NCBI GenBank assembly: GCA_944474755.1
Contig: OX104111.1
Coordinates: forward strand, 96,576,805-96,640,804
DNA length: 64,000 nt
From: Limnoperna fortunei
Taxonomy: Eukaryota > Mollusca > Bivalvia > Mytilida > Modiolidae
Direction of reading: 5' to 3'
Made by a program: the position numbers and the translations under genes. Positions 1 to 11,649 of this stretch are shown here, piece by piece; positions within the stretch are counted from its first letter, which is position 1, and the number at the start of each line of letters is the position of its first letter. The notes below the pieces were generated by a model that saw only the letters and a program-made list of their open reading frames with translations, had not been told where the DNA came from and searched no databases.

Positions 1-1385
1 CAGTGTCCCATCTATAACCCCGTTGATTAATTGTTCGTCCTGAATATAGCTAAAATAATAACATCTAATCAATCTTTACTATCGGAACTTTTCCGGTTTT
101 TAAAATCGAATACTTATATTACGTTTACGTTGAGGTAAAAGTCAAAGCTTCCGAATAAGTTTTGTGGGTTACTATAGTATTATTGGTGGTTATTAATTGC
201 AAATGACAGAAGCACATCTTTAGTAATAATTAATAAATTTATGAAGTCCTCTGTGTTTGGATAAAAATGGCACAATGATGCCACAATCAATTTTAAAATG
301 CAAATTCATGAATGAAGTATCTGGTTCGACTGCAAAAATGCTTGGGTGATATCATAGTTTCATATTAACATTATTAAAATGTGAAATATTGATTAACATT
401 ATAAATTTCAGTAAACGAATTAATTTTCTTTTCCTAAATCATTTTTGGTTAAATATGAGAAAAAATAAATTATCAGTCCTTGTAATATTTTTCAGACAAA
501 TCAATTGGACTTCAAGAAAGCGTATTGTTTTGCAACAGAGACGTGTATTCTGTGTCATCCGAAGTTGGAGTGTGTACTCAAAATAAGATGTATTATGTCG
601 TACCAGATAATAGTATTGTAATAATAACAATAATTATAATGTCTCGTGTCACAGTTGATTTCAAATAAAAGTATAATATACGCTTATGTTATTTTCTGCC
701 ATCGATATTGACGAACAGTAAAATCATATAAGAAATGATTTGCATAGACGTCAACTTACAAAATTATATACTAGTATTCAAGTTGGTCAAAATGACCAAT
801 GTTCGGACATGTATGCCTGATGGCCGTAAAGTTGTATATTGATTTCAAAAGAGACAGTAAATTGGGCGGTGGCCCTTGCCTCCTTAATCTGATTATATAA
901 ACAGATTTGAGTTGGTATCCGAGTTTTATTTACTACGTTTCAGAGCGATATCAAAATATGGTATGCCAAATGGTAAACACTATATTTTCTGACCTTACTC
1001 AAATGTGGAAATGGACCTTGCATGTTAAGTACCAAGTTGATAAATTTATGACATCTCTGTTTTGACGAATTAAATAGAAATGTTCCGAATATAGATAAAA
1101 AGTATTATATATTTTATCAATAACCCCCGTCCCCCCCCCATCTTTATATGTTTAATTTTAATAGAAAATGACGGGATACTTTTACACCTGCAATATTTCA
1201 TAAAATATATGCATTTGAAAACCAAGTCTTTGCTTCGCTTATACAATTCAGGCGATATTACAGCTATTTCGGATTTTATAGTTGCAACTGTATGTTTCTA
1301 TTAGTGGATGTTTAACAGCTCGGAATTCTTGCGACTGCTAAAAGTGCTAATATAGTGCTATATATATATAACGGTTTTATTGTAC
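1..1385. other. AT-rich sequence, no gene recognised
   Basis: No coding exon, RNA gene or clear mobile element is seen. Bases 318-347 match the start of a repeat found again at 21862. The two small open frames near 389-630 have no family features and overlap each other on opposite strands. Confidence 0.5.
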
Positions 1386-2375
1386 TGGACATAATTATAG
1401 CGAGCACAGCTCGCAGCGGGGCAGCGAAGCTGCCCGCGAAGAGCGGTGAGCTCTACGGCAATTACGTGTCACGTGATCAAAATGAAATCACGTGATCAAA
1501 ATCTGCTAAATGCTGATATTGATTTTTTTTCGTCCGGAAGTTGATATCGTCAAAAAACTGGAACAAAGTGAATGAAGAAGCACTAAATTTAATTTTGAAG
1601 AAAGACTTAAAAATAAATTTGACAACGATAAAAAGTTAATGTTATATTTAAAAATAACAGCAAAAATTTCATACTATTTTTTGCAATCTCTAAACGATCT
1701 TTAAAAACTGACAATCAAATTACATTTCATGTGACGTCACCATTACAAAAGAAAGACGTCACGTGACCACTGGAATTTAGAGGCACATTTAGGGTGTTCG
1801 GAAGTAACGTCAATTATGAAATGCACATTATATATTGATAATAAAAGACTATATTGTCTGTGCTCGCATTTTGGCAATGCCTACTCCATATTAAATTCAA
1901 TTAATAAAGGTTTTTTTTAAGTCTTCCATTGCACAACTCTAATTAATTAGTATGCTAATTACGGAAGTTAATAATAGAGGGAGACCATTTTTATCCTGGT
2001 ACTAAGTCTTTCGTTGATAGCTCTATCGACGAGTGAAAAATCGGAAACCAGAATAAAGGCTATTTTGTGTCGACAATTCCGGAGTATGCCGAAATGTTTA
2101 AGATTTAATAAATAAATGTTATGTCAATAATTTAATTCAACCACGTAAATATAAGTTTCTCATTTAAGTATATTTATGAATAGATTTCATGTGCGCAAAT
2201 TTAAAATATTGGCAATTGAAACTATCCACAACTGCAGGTCTTAGCTTTACAGAGAACCTTATGGGTAAAAAGTTCAAATTATCTTTTTAGAAATCACTTT
2301 GACAAAGGCGTGCAGAATGCAGAATAAATCGGCGGCGAACTGATGCATTGAATAAAAAGTTTTCTTGTTATTTAT
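318..2375 (+). repeat. Split copy of a repeat also found in GST intron 1
   Basis: Bases 318-347 and 1946-2375 match 21862-21905 and 21940-22455 in order (for example TTCGACTGCAAAAATGC, then GGAAGTTAATAATAGA and GGCTATTTTGTGT). Here the two halves are separated by about 1.6 kb that includes repeat G. The match stops just before the place where the GST copy has exon 2. Confidence 0.6.
1390..1890 (-). repeat. Dispersed repeat G, copy 1
   Basis: Contains GC-rich AGCGAGCACAGCTCGCAGCG, two ATCACGTGATC-type palindromes and TGACGTCA-like sites. The reverse complement aligns along its length with 49600-50235, and part of it with 17335-17545. No coding capacity is seen, so it is probably a non-autonomous element. 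Confidence 0.65.
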
Positions 2376-2377
2376 TA

Positions 2378-2652
2378 TTATGAATTGTAATTTCTCGATT
2401 CGTGGCTTTTGTCTGTAGTTTTTATAGAACTGATTGATGGAAAATTAATGGATTTACTACTGCAAACAACTTCTAGCCTCTCACGAAAGCGGTCAGGAAC
2501 TGCTCTTATTAAGATGTTCTTAATGATATGGTCAGATACTGGTCTAAGGTATATCTGCTCTGGTAAGTAGTCGTTCTCAGGGGCGTAACTGAAGGCGAAT
2601 TGCTGTGCAAGCAAAATTTTCTCGGCGATGGATATGGAAGCCCGGTAAGGGT
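2378..2652 (-). CDS. Possible coding exon, unidentified
   Basis: On the minus strand a strong pyrimidine tract ending in CCCAAG precedes 2652. The frame that follows reads PYRASISIAEKILLAQQFAF, then LPEQIYLRPVSDHIIKNILI and RAVPDRFRERLEV, and stops at 2378. The mixed charged/hydrophobic composition is protein-like, unlike surrounding AT-rich sequence. The first 60 or so residues are the convincing part; the last part runs into a repeat. I do not recognise the family. It may be an exon of a cellular gene or a transposon fragment. Confidence 0.35.
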
Positions 2653-2659
2653 CTTGGGA

Positions 2660-3430
2660 AGAAGGGGGAGGCAGAAATTACCAGTGATCATTTGTACATA
2701 ATTAAGTGTGAACAGGTTGAGGAGAAAAGACGGAAATTAGCAGCAATATTTACTTTAACGTAACACAGAATTTAGTTGAACAGTCAGATATTGGCTGTCC
2801 GCATTGTCAACTATATATATATTACTCTGTCTTTGTCAACTTCCATTTCTATGTGAAATTGCAGTGGGGCCAAAGAAGATAGTCTGTCTTATATCGTGGT
2901 TTACCAAAGGTATGTTATAAGCTTACAAACTGGTCTGAAATTACGTTCGGTGATAGCTGTATTAACATGTATAGTTACAGGCATATAATTATGGAGAGAA
3001 TTGCATAGACAGAAAGAGACAAATCTGTGAAACCGAAAGAGTTACTTTAAAGGAACTACGCAACGATTACGTAGACGATTTCGGAATGGCTTATTGGCAA
3101 AAACATTTGATTTTCCAAATATAAAATATTTCATGGGAATGCGGTGAGTCTCACATTAACTGGAACCTACCGAATGGCATTCATTAAAATCTTTGTTAAA
3201 ATGTTCAAGGCTTTGCTATTCAATTCTTCCTTTACCTGTCTAATATTTTTTATTGAAATAATGAGTAATTCCAAAATAATGAAACCTGTATAATCGGCGA
3301 ATCCAATAAAAAATAAAACAAGAGTCATTCCTAAAATAATGTAAGCTTAATAATGTCTTTATTTCTCAAAGTTTCGTTGATTTCTCGTGGGGACACCGAT
3401 AAATGTATATTGTAATCTGAAAAATACGAG
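2660..3430. other. No gene recognised
   Basis: AT-rich sequence without exon-like frames or repeats that I can identify. Confidence 0.4.
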
Positions 3431-3788
3431 TATACCTACTCTAAACTGTTCTGTTGTAGACCTGTTTTAGAATATTCCTGCTATAAACTGTTCTGTTGTA
3501 GACCTGTTTTAGAATATGCCTGCTATAAACTGTTCTGGAGTAGACCTGTTCAAGAGAATGCCTGCAATAAACTGTTCTATTGTAGACCTGTTTTAGAGTA
3601 TGCCTGCTATAAACTGTTCTGTTGTAGACCTGTTTTAAGTATGCCTGCTATAAACTGTTCTGTTGTAGACCCGTTTTAGAATATGCCTCAGTGCTATAAA
3701 CTGTTCTGTTGTAGACCTGTTTTAGAGTGTTTTAGAGTATGCCTGCTATACACTGTTCTGGAGTAGACCTCTTTTTAGAGTATGCCTG
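3431..3788 (+). repeat. 42-bp minisatellite
   Basis: About 8 copies of a 42-base unit (consensus core AAACTGTTCTGTTGTAGACC followed by TGTTTTAGAGTATGCCTGCTAT). Copies differ by a few substitutions and small insertions. It lies about 400 bases upstream of the tyrosine-rich membrane protein gene. Confidence 0.85.
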
Positions 3789-4200
3789 TTTTAGGACATA
3801 GCCGTACTGATAAGAAATCTTTTAACATTTGTCCGGTGATCAGTTCTAGAGCTGATCTCCTCACCATGACTATTTTTAAAAAGATTATGTCTACGTCTTT
3901 TGCAGTTTCATACTACGGATCATTTCTTAACAAATTTATGTTTACTGTGTATAATGAGAGACAGCGTTGGCTATCATATGATATGGTAGCCATACATGTA
4001 CCCGAGATTCACCTGAATCGGTGTACTAGTATATTTAAATACAGGTAACTATAATCACGTGATCATAACAGTTATGGTTGTTGCCAGGTCAATACAAAAT
4101 ATTAAATGTGTCGGGGTCAATTGTAATTAAGAACGTGTGTATTTTGAAATACACTACTTAAATATATGTGTATTAGTACTTCACACGACGTGTATGTAAC

Positions 4201-4249
4201 ATGGACTCTTTAAGCTTCATTTTACTAGTAATTAACGTTGTAGTACAAG
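4201..4249 (+). CDS. Exon 1 of the tyrosine-rich membrane protein (signal peptide)
   Basis: ATG at 4201 is followed by 16 codons, almost all hydrophobic, then the donor GTAAGG at 4250. The exon ends after the first base of codon 17. This ATG is chosen because the peptide is a typical secretion signal and the phase fits exon 2. Confidence 0.75.
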
Positions 4250-7200
4250 GTAAGGATGTATTTTGTTTCTGTTTTATAATTGTACATTAATAATCTATAT
4301 CACCAATTAAGGCAATATTTAATCTGTATATAAAGTGCTATGCTTATTGATTTATTGATGTATTTTATGTTGACTTCATGATTTGAAGTTTTATTTTTAT
4401 TCCATATTTAATTGAGCATAGTTTATTCGTGGCTGTACTCAATGACTGCGACAAATGTTATATATAATATCGTGTTTCACAACCGGGTACAAAAATTTAG
4501 ACTTCGTATTAAAGCATGAACGCCTTGGTAAGGATTGAAATGTATGCTTCTGTAGCAGCAGCAATAGGCCTTCTTTGTTTATAAAAAAATAAACTGTATG
4601 GTCTTTATCGTGAGGCGTGGCACTATCTCCCATTATAACTTGACAACCCTCAAAATGAGAAAGATTCTTCTAATTCAATGCCATGTGTACCTTTCCAATG
4701 CACATTGCTCACGGACTTGTTTGAATTTAAAAATACAATAGAATTGTTAAGTTAAAAAAGATAACTGAAACTGGGACCATTAATAGGTTGTCAAATTTAC
4801 CTACAAAGTTAACCGATGGAACTAAAGATTTCTAATACACGTCCAAATCTATTTCGTTTCAAGCCATATTAAAATTAGATCTTTCACTTGTTCCCCCTTT
4901 TTGTTATCGGTCCCTGCGTTGTAAACGACGGTGAGCAAGTAAAAGATCTAATTTTTATAAGATTGTATCAAAATGGTTGATTATTTATCAATCAATATAT
5001 AATGACAAATGTAAAATGTCTTTCTAGCTGATTTAGCTGGTGCAGTTTACCGAGGTTACCGAAGTTACCGTAGTTACCGAAGTTATAGCTACTCCTACAC
5101 CTACTACAGTTACAGCTCCAGTTCTTATAGCTACTACAGTTATTACGACTACTACTATTACTACTACTACTACGACTCGTACTATGGATACTCATCCAGT
5201 GGATCGTAAGTTACCACAGTCTTATCCAGTTATATATAGATCAGAGTAATCTTGTATTGTATTTTTAGTATAATAGTACAGGATACATGCCTTGTTACAA
5301 TTCGTATTGTGTTTAAATTTGCTCAACTAGTCTTGTGTTGTTGTGATTCATAAACCTGACATGGATTGTGTGGTGTTAGTAAACTTAGTACTGATTGGTT
5401 AATTGGTCTGACTGACTTGGGGAGTTTTTTACGTCCTACACCGACAACTTAATGCCCTTGGTCGGACGGATTGGTTAATTGGTGTGTTTGTGTTAAGTTT
5501 TATTACTGTTGCCTTTTGTTATGTTCATTTTTGGGAAAGGTAAACTAGTCCGTCGATAGTGGTTAGCAACAGTCTTATTAGAAATGTTATACATTTGGTT
5601 GGTAGTAAATGAAATGATTAGGTTTTAACTAGGTGGAATCGATTGTTTTAGTTTGTTTGAACGGTATTTTACGCCTCTTTCAGTTATTTTTAGCAATATC
5701 GTGGAATCTAGTTTTACTGGGAAAGGAAGCCATTGTACCCAGTGAAAACCGCCGACGTCGGTAGAAAAATTGACGATTCGTGTCAATTAGGATTAGAATC
5801 GAGCACACACTAACTTAAGTTAGACTCGAACGCCAACCTCAGTGATTGATAGTAAACGAACAGCAACCTTGACCACTCTGCTACCGATGCCCCAGACAGA
5901 AGCGAAGTAAATTGATATAATTTATATGAGAAGTTGGTATTAATAAAATGTGGAATTTGTGTTCTTTTTGATGTTTTTAGTTAAATGGGGTGAATCTTTA
6001 CTTATTTGTATACAGTTTACAATTCTAGACTTTTGGGAAAGTAATATAATCAATGTACACATCGGTGTATTGCCGAAAAACTAAAGATGGATGTTTAAAT
6101 TTGAATGTTAGTTAGATCAATGTAGTTTCGTCTTGATTGTTATTTACATTAATGTACTGTATAGTTAGTTTTAATTTCACCTTTTTGTTCACTTCCGTAA
6201 TTCCGTTTGATTCCATCAAGATTATTGTGCGAGTTGGCCGTGTAATAGGCGTATACTGGTGCTATGTTGGTTGCTGGTTATTTAATGAACATATTTTGAG
6301 GTTTTGAACAGCCTATATACGACATTATAATCTACTTTGTTTACAATTTATAAACCTTAAACCAGCCCCAGTGCAGGTATTTGAATAAAACATGTTTTAA
6401 ACCTTAAAATATTCATGATAAATTTAATATTTAAATCCTATTTTGCTAATTGTTCAATTATAACGGTTGACATTAAACTATTTTTATAGTTATAGGCGTA
6501 TGAATACGTCAGGTGACACAAATTATGTTATACCGTATAACCTCAAATATTCCATTGGAGATAACCAATCAGATTCTAAATTTCGAATCAAATTAAATTT
6601 ATCAGTGAGTAGTGTAGAGTTGGTTTAAATTGAAATCAGCATAGTTTACAGTTGTTATTTAGTTATTTCAGTGTAATTATGAGTTGGTCGATTGTATGTG
6701 TGTATTACGTTGAGTGCCTTTGATTATTTAATTCCTTTTTGCAATAAGAAGGATTTTACGATTGGTGACCTAAAGAGGCAGAACATTCTAGATCTCCAGA
6801 TCATTTGTACTAACTAACGGCTTGTTGCGAGTTCGTTTTTAGCTCCATTTTGGTTTTCTGTGTGTTTTTGTTTGCTAGGTTGAATTCTTTTGGTCTTTTA
6901 CACCAATGTTTTGCTTTTGAATACAGATCTGGCTGGTAGTAAAAGTTTGTCTTAAGATGAAGTTTTCGAGCATCGTCTGTATTTAAATGCCTTGATATTG
7001 TTCCCTTTTCCTCAGCGTTTGAAACTCCAAACAAACTTTCAGTTCGTATAATATCGTTTCGAAACATGTACAATATAGGCACCCATCTCGTCTTAAATTT
7101 CACTTCGTTAAATCATATTCATTTGCATATTAAATGTCCTGCAGGTCATAACAACATCATAGTATCATTTAAGCGATAGCTAATATCTAACTTCAGAGAG

Positions 7201-10119
7201 CTTTAATGTTCATATTTAACAAGCTTTCTCTAATAAGTCTATCACTATAATCTAGACAATTCACTGAATACTTTGAAAGTCACACAACGCTAGTATATGT
7301 TTTCATTGTTGTTTATATAAGAAATATGTCTACCATCTATTCAACATTAGCTAAGGACAAAATTTCCGGAGTCATATTTTATCTTTTTCAGGGGTCCGGC
7401 CGCCATCGTTGGAGGGGTAATAGGAGGAATTGTTGGTATTATAATTATTGTTATAGTCGTTTGCGTATGCTACAGACATTACAAGGCACCACCAAGAAAG
7501 GGTGTCGTTATAACAGCCACGACAATGTCAAAAAGTAAGTATTAAACATAATTTTTAAAAGTCGGATTTTGTTTGCCCGTCTGAACGCTTGGTAAGTATT
7601 TGTTATTGCCTGAATATAGCTGCAATATTGCTGCTCGGGCGTTAAACACCATTAATCAATCAATCAAGTATTTGTTATTTAGTCATGTGGGAATTCGAGA
7701 AAAAACGACCATTTTCAAAATGCCCCCGAATGCCAAAACGCCCTCGAAAGAAAAATATTAGTTATATTAATTAAAAAGAAAAAAAAACTTAGTTAAATAT
7801 TATACTTTTATTGCCGATAACAACATACACTAACAAACAATATCATATGCAAGGATTACATATATAGGATAATTTTTCTTTGTCCGTAGCATGAAAACAT
7901 GCATACCCATAAAACATGGGTTTACATTTATAAAGAAAACTAAAATTAAAATTCATTCCTATAATAGCGTAATTATGGTCATGAATGTTCTTTCTGTCAG
8001 TTGCTTTCATTTTTCTGTTCTATAAATTCAATTCTTTCAAACGAGCATAAAGTATTTACGCACTTTACCTTTATAATTTCTCATCATCGTCTATAATACC
8101 TGACGAACGGACAAAAGTGAAAACATGCGAGCATTTAGAAAACAACATACTAACTAATGTGCGGACAGTCCAATAGATGTAAGAACGCCATATAATGGTA
8201 TTATATTAAAAAATAAACACTATGTAGAGATTGTCAGGGGCTTTGAGGAAACAAGGAATAGTAATATAAAAAATGTCCCTTTAAAGTAACTTTAAACAAG
8301 CTTTAACAAACTCTTTTTTTTTAAATTACATTCAAAATCAAAAATTTATTACATGTATAATGTATATCCGCAATTTTCCTAATTTGAAAAAAAATGTAGG
8401 AAACACAGAATCGCCTACTTTGTAAATGTATTTAAAACAAGCATTTTTAATTGGAAAACAAAATATTAAATGTTATTCCCATTTTCATGATATGCTTAAT
8501 ACTTAGAATAATGCATTCTTTTGAAGTTTCATTGAAGTATGAAACAGTTTTGACTGAAGCACTTGTGCCGTTCGGTCAAAGTTGTCATACGTCGATGAAA
8601 CTTTAAAATAATGCATTTAATTCTTGTAATTATATGTACATTTTCATATCAATAATGAGGGAATTCATGACAAAATTTAAGTAAATGTCCATCTTATTTC
8701 TATATATTATTACGCCAGAGTAAAAAATATTGATGTTGCTAATGTGCATTGGTTGACCACATGACCGAATTCGACCAATGAAAATGATATTTCCAATAAA
8801 TGCATGCATGATGTAATTATAATATACAGATAAAATTAAAAATCCTACAATATTTAGATGTATAGATTAACTACTGACTATAAGATATATTTTGCAAAAC
8901 CTGTCTTATACGGAATTAGATAGTCTAGTATCGGTATTGGCTTGATTGTTTTAGTCTAGTTACATAATAATTATATTATCATAAATAATCATTACCTGAT
9001 GATTTTTGTATTGACCTAATTAATGGTCCAAGGCTTGCTGTATTGGCATGAACTTGCTTTACGGCATCATTTTATCGATCACTTTATACGCCTACCCGAC
9101 ATAGCCATACGTAATTGATTATTCTTTACGGTTTTATTTGGACATATATGTGGAAAATCATTATATATTTTTTTATCAATAAAAACAGAGAAATTACTCA
9201 AGATATTGAACGTGAATTTGTATATACGATCGTTTGACCGTCATAAACCAAACATCATCTGACTATTGGGTAAAGATACAGGATAAAGCTACTGGGAACA
9301 ATCTAATTTACATGCAATTACACAGCCAAGGAAACCAACTCTGAGGATAGTAAAACCAGTAGCAAAAGTCGGCAGGTTTAATATTTCCGATTATCCCGTC
9401 AAATCTCTTAGGCTGCAGTTTTGCAATAATATTTTTAAAAATAATTAACACATTGAGTTGTTTTTCATTACATATATAATGTAAATGAAGTAAAATCTTT
9501 TACTCCTCCCCCACCTTTTTTTTGTTATTGTCGCCGTGGAAAATCTTACAACTTCTCATTGCTTAACTTGTTGGTATTAATAATCTTAATTGAAAATTTT
9601 CGCCATCCCCCAATAAAGGTAGACAATAAAACGTAATATTTTACCTTAACTTTGGTTTATCAATGACATTGGTACAATGGTTCGTTTTGGTAAATGCAAG
9701 AGAGATGTCGATTGTTAACTGTAAAACTAGAAAGTTCCGATTTTTGACCTGTAATGGTGTTCCACGCAATGACAATAGCAACGGCTAGGGAATTATTAAT
9801 ATTAATTAGATTGCTTTCTTTTAGTATAACATGTTTTTTGCTATTGTTGATGTTACTCTACAGGACATAAAATATGTTTAAAAAAACAAAGACCAACCAT
9901 TCTAATACTATTCTAAAATTTGTTTTCGGATTAAATAAGCTGACACATGTTTTTTCTATCTTTTTAGCAACTGGTTCGACAGCTCCAGTAAATACCGAGC
10001 TCAAGACATCAGCGCCCCAATACCAGCCGTTTACATATACACCCTATATTCCACCGCCTGTATACGCATCACAGGACCCTGCGTATCCGCCACCAGCATA
10101 CAACTACGGATATAATTGA
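4201..10119 (+). CDS. Tyrosine-rich single-pass membrane protein, CYYR1/Shisa-like layout (four exons)
   Basis: Joining 4201-4249, 5028-5205, 7392-7534 and 9968-10119 gives 522 nt, 173 codons plus TGA, with all four pieces in phase and GT/AG at every junction. Residues 1-16 (MDSLSFILLVINVVVQ) form a hydrophobic signal peptide. Residues about 17-76 are an ectodomain made almost only of Tyr and Ser with a few Arg, Gly and Asp, and no Cys. Residues about 79-102 (AIVGGVIGGIVGIIIIVIVV) are one membrane span, followed by CVCYRHYK at the inner face. The cytoplasmic tail is Pro/Tyr-rich with two PPxY motifs (PPVY and PPAY), known ligands of WW domains such as those of NEDD4-type ubiquitin ligases. 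CYYR1, WBP1, VOPP1 and Shisa proteins share this order but have a Cys-rich ectodomain, so the family link rests on layout only. Role inferred: membrane adaptor. The structure is well supported; the function is not known. Confidence 0.8.
4866..4965. mobile_element. Palindromic MITE family P, diverged copy
   Basis: Arms ATTAGATCTTTCACTTGTTC and its inverted partner around 4932-4965 flank the centre CCCTTTTTGTTATCGG. It is the same family as 37919-38039 and 41577-41686. It sits in intron 1 of the tyrosine-rich protein gene. Confidence 0.7.
5028..5205 (+). CDS. Exon 2 of the tyrosine-rich membrane protein (Tyr/Ser ectodomain)
   Basis: The acceptor is TTTCTAG at 5021-5027 and the donor is GTAAGT at 5206. 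In the spliced frame it reads ADLAGAVYRGYRSYRSYRSY and continues with runs of YS, YY and SS, including six consecutive Tyr around codon 65. Longer open frames over the same bases, on both strands (Thr/Val-rich on plus, Ser/Asn-rich on minus), are shadows of the TAY-codon repeats. Confidence 0.78.
5650..5893 (-). mobile_element. tRNA-derived SINE, diverged copy (intron 2)
   Basis: The reverse complement shows the box A-like GCAGAGTGGTCAAGGTTGCT, a box B-like GGCGTTCGAGTCTAAC, then the shared body (AATTGACACGAATCG, CAGTAAAACTAG) and the GGCGTAAAATACC tail, as in the intact copy at 56267. It is old and heavily substituted. Confidence 0.7.
5900..7380. other. Intron 2 remainder of the tyrosine-rich protein gene
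   Basis: AT-rich. An open frame at 6810-7103 (minus) has no recognisable family and no flanking splice support. I see no other gene. Confidence 0.4.
7392..7534 (+). CDS. Exon 3 of the tyrosine-rich membrane protein (membrane span)
   Basis: The acceptor is CTTTTTCAG at 7383-7391 and the donor GTAAGT at 7535. It encodes the single hydrophobic segment and the juxtamembrane CVCYRHYKAPPRKGVVITAT. Positively charged residues on the C-terminal side fit a type I topology. Confidence 0.8.
7609..7668 (+). mobile_element. SINE 3'-tail fragment
   Basis: Reads ATATAGCTGCAATATTGCTG, CTCGGGCGTTAAACACCATT and ends in (AATC)n, a typical molluscan SINE tail. The 5' part is missing. Confidence 0.6.
7690..9960. 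other. Intron 3 of the tyrosine-rich protein gene
   Basis: AT-rich. It holds the hairpin at 8509-8617 and a half copy of MITE family P near 9485-9560 (CTCCTCCCCCACCTTTTTTTTGTTATTGTCGCCG). No exon-like frame is seen. Confidence 0.45.
8509..8617. mobile_element. Imperfect hairpin element (MITE-like)
   Basis: AATGCATTCTTTTGAAGTTT on the left pairs with AAACTTTAAAATAATGCATT on the right, and the similarity continues inward to GTTTTGAC/GTCAAAGT. The whole is about 109 bases with a loop near 8564. Confidence 0.6.
9968..10119 (+). CDS. Exon 4 of the tyrosine-rich membrane protein (PPxY tail)
   Basis: The acceptor is TCTTTTTAG, ending at 9967. It encodes a Pro/Tyr-rich tail containing YIPPPVYASQ and YPPPAYNYGY and ends with TGA at 10117-10119. 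The open frame runs upstream to 9874 only because the intron happens to be open; that part is not used. An ATTAAA at 10338-10343 is a possible polyadenylation signal. Confidence 0.8.
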
Positions 10120-10339
10120 TATGTCTGTATAAATAGTGCACAAGACAATCCTTATACAATAACAGTAGTTCGGTTTTCGGTAAAAACTGTCTAACAATCC
10201 GTCCAAATAATCGTTTTACTTATCATGCTCATTTTTATACATTGTTTTCTTGCTTCTGAATTATGCAATTGTGTTAATGTTATTTATACATTTTTAAATT
10301 ATAATTCAATAACTCACTTGTTTTTGTATTCATAAATAT

Positions 10340-11640
10340 TAAAATCTAAACTTAATGTTAACAAACTTCTAGTTCGAACTAGAACAGCACTCTATTCAAA
10401 CTATTATGTGCCTCCAACTGTACGGTCTTAGAATTTGATACCTGAATGCACAAAGCTTAGTGGGTCAGTTTCATCTTTCAAGTCTGTGCAGAGGAGCGGC
10501 CAACAAAAACCACAATATTATTTTGTCTGGAAGAGAATAGTACACATACTTCATTCTAGATTAAGAATGGAGTGTAGCTCACTTAAACGGGACTTGTTCG
10601 TTAAAGACATAGTTGATTCGCCGCTTTGTCATTGTGGAGAAGTTGAGATAACATTCCACTACCACTACCACTGTGGAGAAGTTGAGACAACAATCCAATA
10701 CCACTACCATTGTGGAGAAGTTGAGACAACAATCCACTACCACTACCGTCGTGGAGAAGTTAAGACAACAATCCAATACCACTACCATTGTGGAGAAGTT
10801 AAGACAACAATCCAATACCACTACCATTGTGGAGAAGTTAAGACAACAATCTACTACCACTACCATTGTGGAGAAGTTGAGACAACAATCCAATACCACA
10901 ACCATTGTGGAGAAGTTGAGACAACAATCCAATACCACTACCATTGTGGAGAAGTTAAGACAACAATCCAATACCACTACCATTGTGGAGAAGTTGATAC
11001 AACAATCCAATACCACAACCATTGTGGAGAAGTTGAGACAACAATCCACTACCACAACCATTGTGGAGAAGTTGAGACAACAATCCAATACCACAACCAT
11101 TGTGGAGAAGTTGAGACAACAATCCAATACCACAACCATTGTGGAGAAGTTGAGACAACAATCCACTACCACAACCATTGTGGAGAAGTTAAGACAACAA
11201 TCCAATACCACAACCATTGTGGAGAAGTTAAGACAACAATCCAATACCACTACCATTGTGGAGAAGTTAAGACAACAATCCAATACCACTACCATTGTGG
11301 AGAAGTTGAGACAACAATCCACTACCACAACCATTGTGGAGAAGTTGAGACAACAATCCAATACCACAACCATTGTGGAGAAGTTGAGACAACAATCCAC
11401 TATCACTACCATTGTGGGGAAGTTGAGAAAACAATCAACTACCACAACCATTGTGGCCGAGAAGTTGAGACAACAATCCACTACCACTTTTCATTCAACA
11501 ACTCAAACATCAACTTACCAACATCGTCAACAATTTACCCGTTCAGACACTATTATATGGCTCACCCGACCTCTCATTGAAGAAAATAGTATTTTTGACA
11601 GTTCAAGAATATATACTTAGTACAAAGCGATTCGATTAAA
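10340..11640 (+). pseudogene. LINE (non-LTR retrotransposon) 3' end, disrupted by a minisatellite
   Basis: In one frame the left flank reads RTALYSNYYVPPTVRS, a stop, then NLIPECTKLSGSVSSFK and ILHSRLRMECSSLKRDLFVK, then DIVDSPLCHCGEVE. This is the typical C-terminal region of LINE reverse transcriptases ending in a Cys/His knuckle. The right flank in another frame reads VQEYILSTKRFD and a stop, the usual LINE terminus. Between them the knuckle segment is replaced by a 39-bp array. The 381-codon open frame is therefore the LINE tail plus repeat expansion, not a cellular gene. The upstream catalytic domain is absent. Confidence 0.8.
10632..11490 (+). repeat. 39-bp coding-frame minisatellite
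   Basis: About 22 copies of a 39-base unit translating as HCGEVETTIQYHY (13 residues). Because 39 is a multiple of three and the unit lacks stops in most frames, long frames appear on both strands (a His/Cys frame, an EKLRQQSNTTTIV frame, and a minus frame VVVLDCCLNFSTM). Copies differ by A/G and A/T changes. One 3-base insertion (CCG) lies near 11455. Confidence 0.9.
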
Positions 11641-11649
11641 ACCTCATCT

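Noticed and set aside
5040..5249. Thr/Val-rich plus-strand frame and Ser-rich minus-strand frame (4992-5195)
   Set aside because: They overlap exon 2 of the tyrosine-rich protein in other frames and lack its splice phase.
10435..11580. 381-codon open frame as a His/Cys-rich repeat protein
   Set aside because: Both flanks are LINE C-terminus sequence and the body is a 39-bp minisatellite that is open in several frames on both strands.
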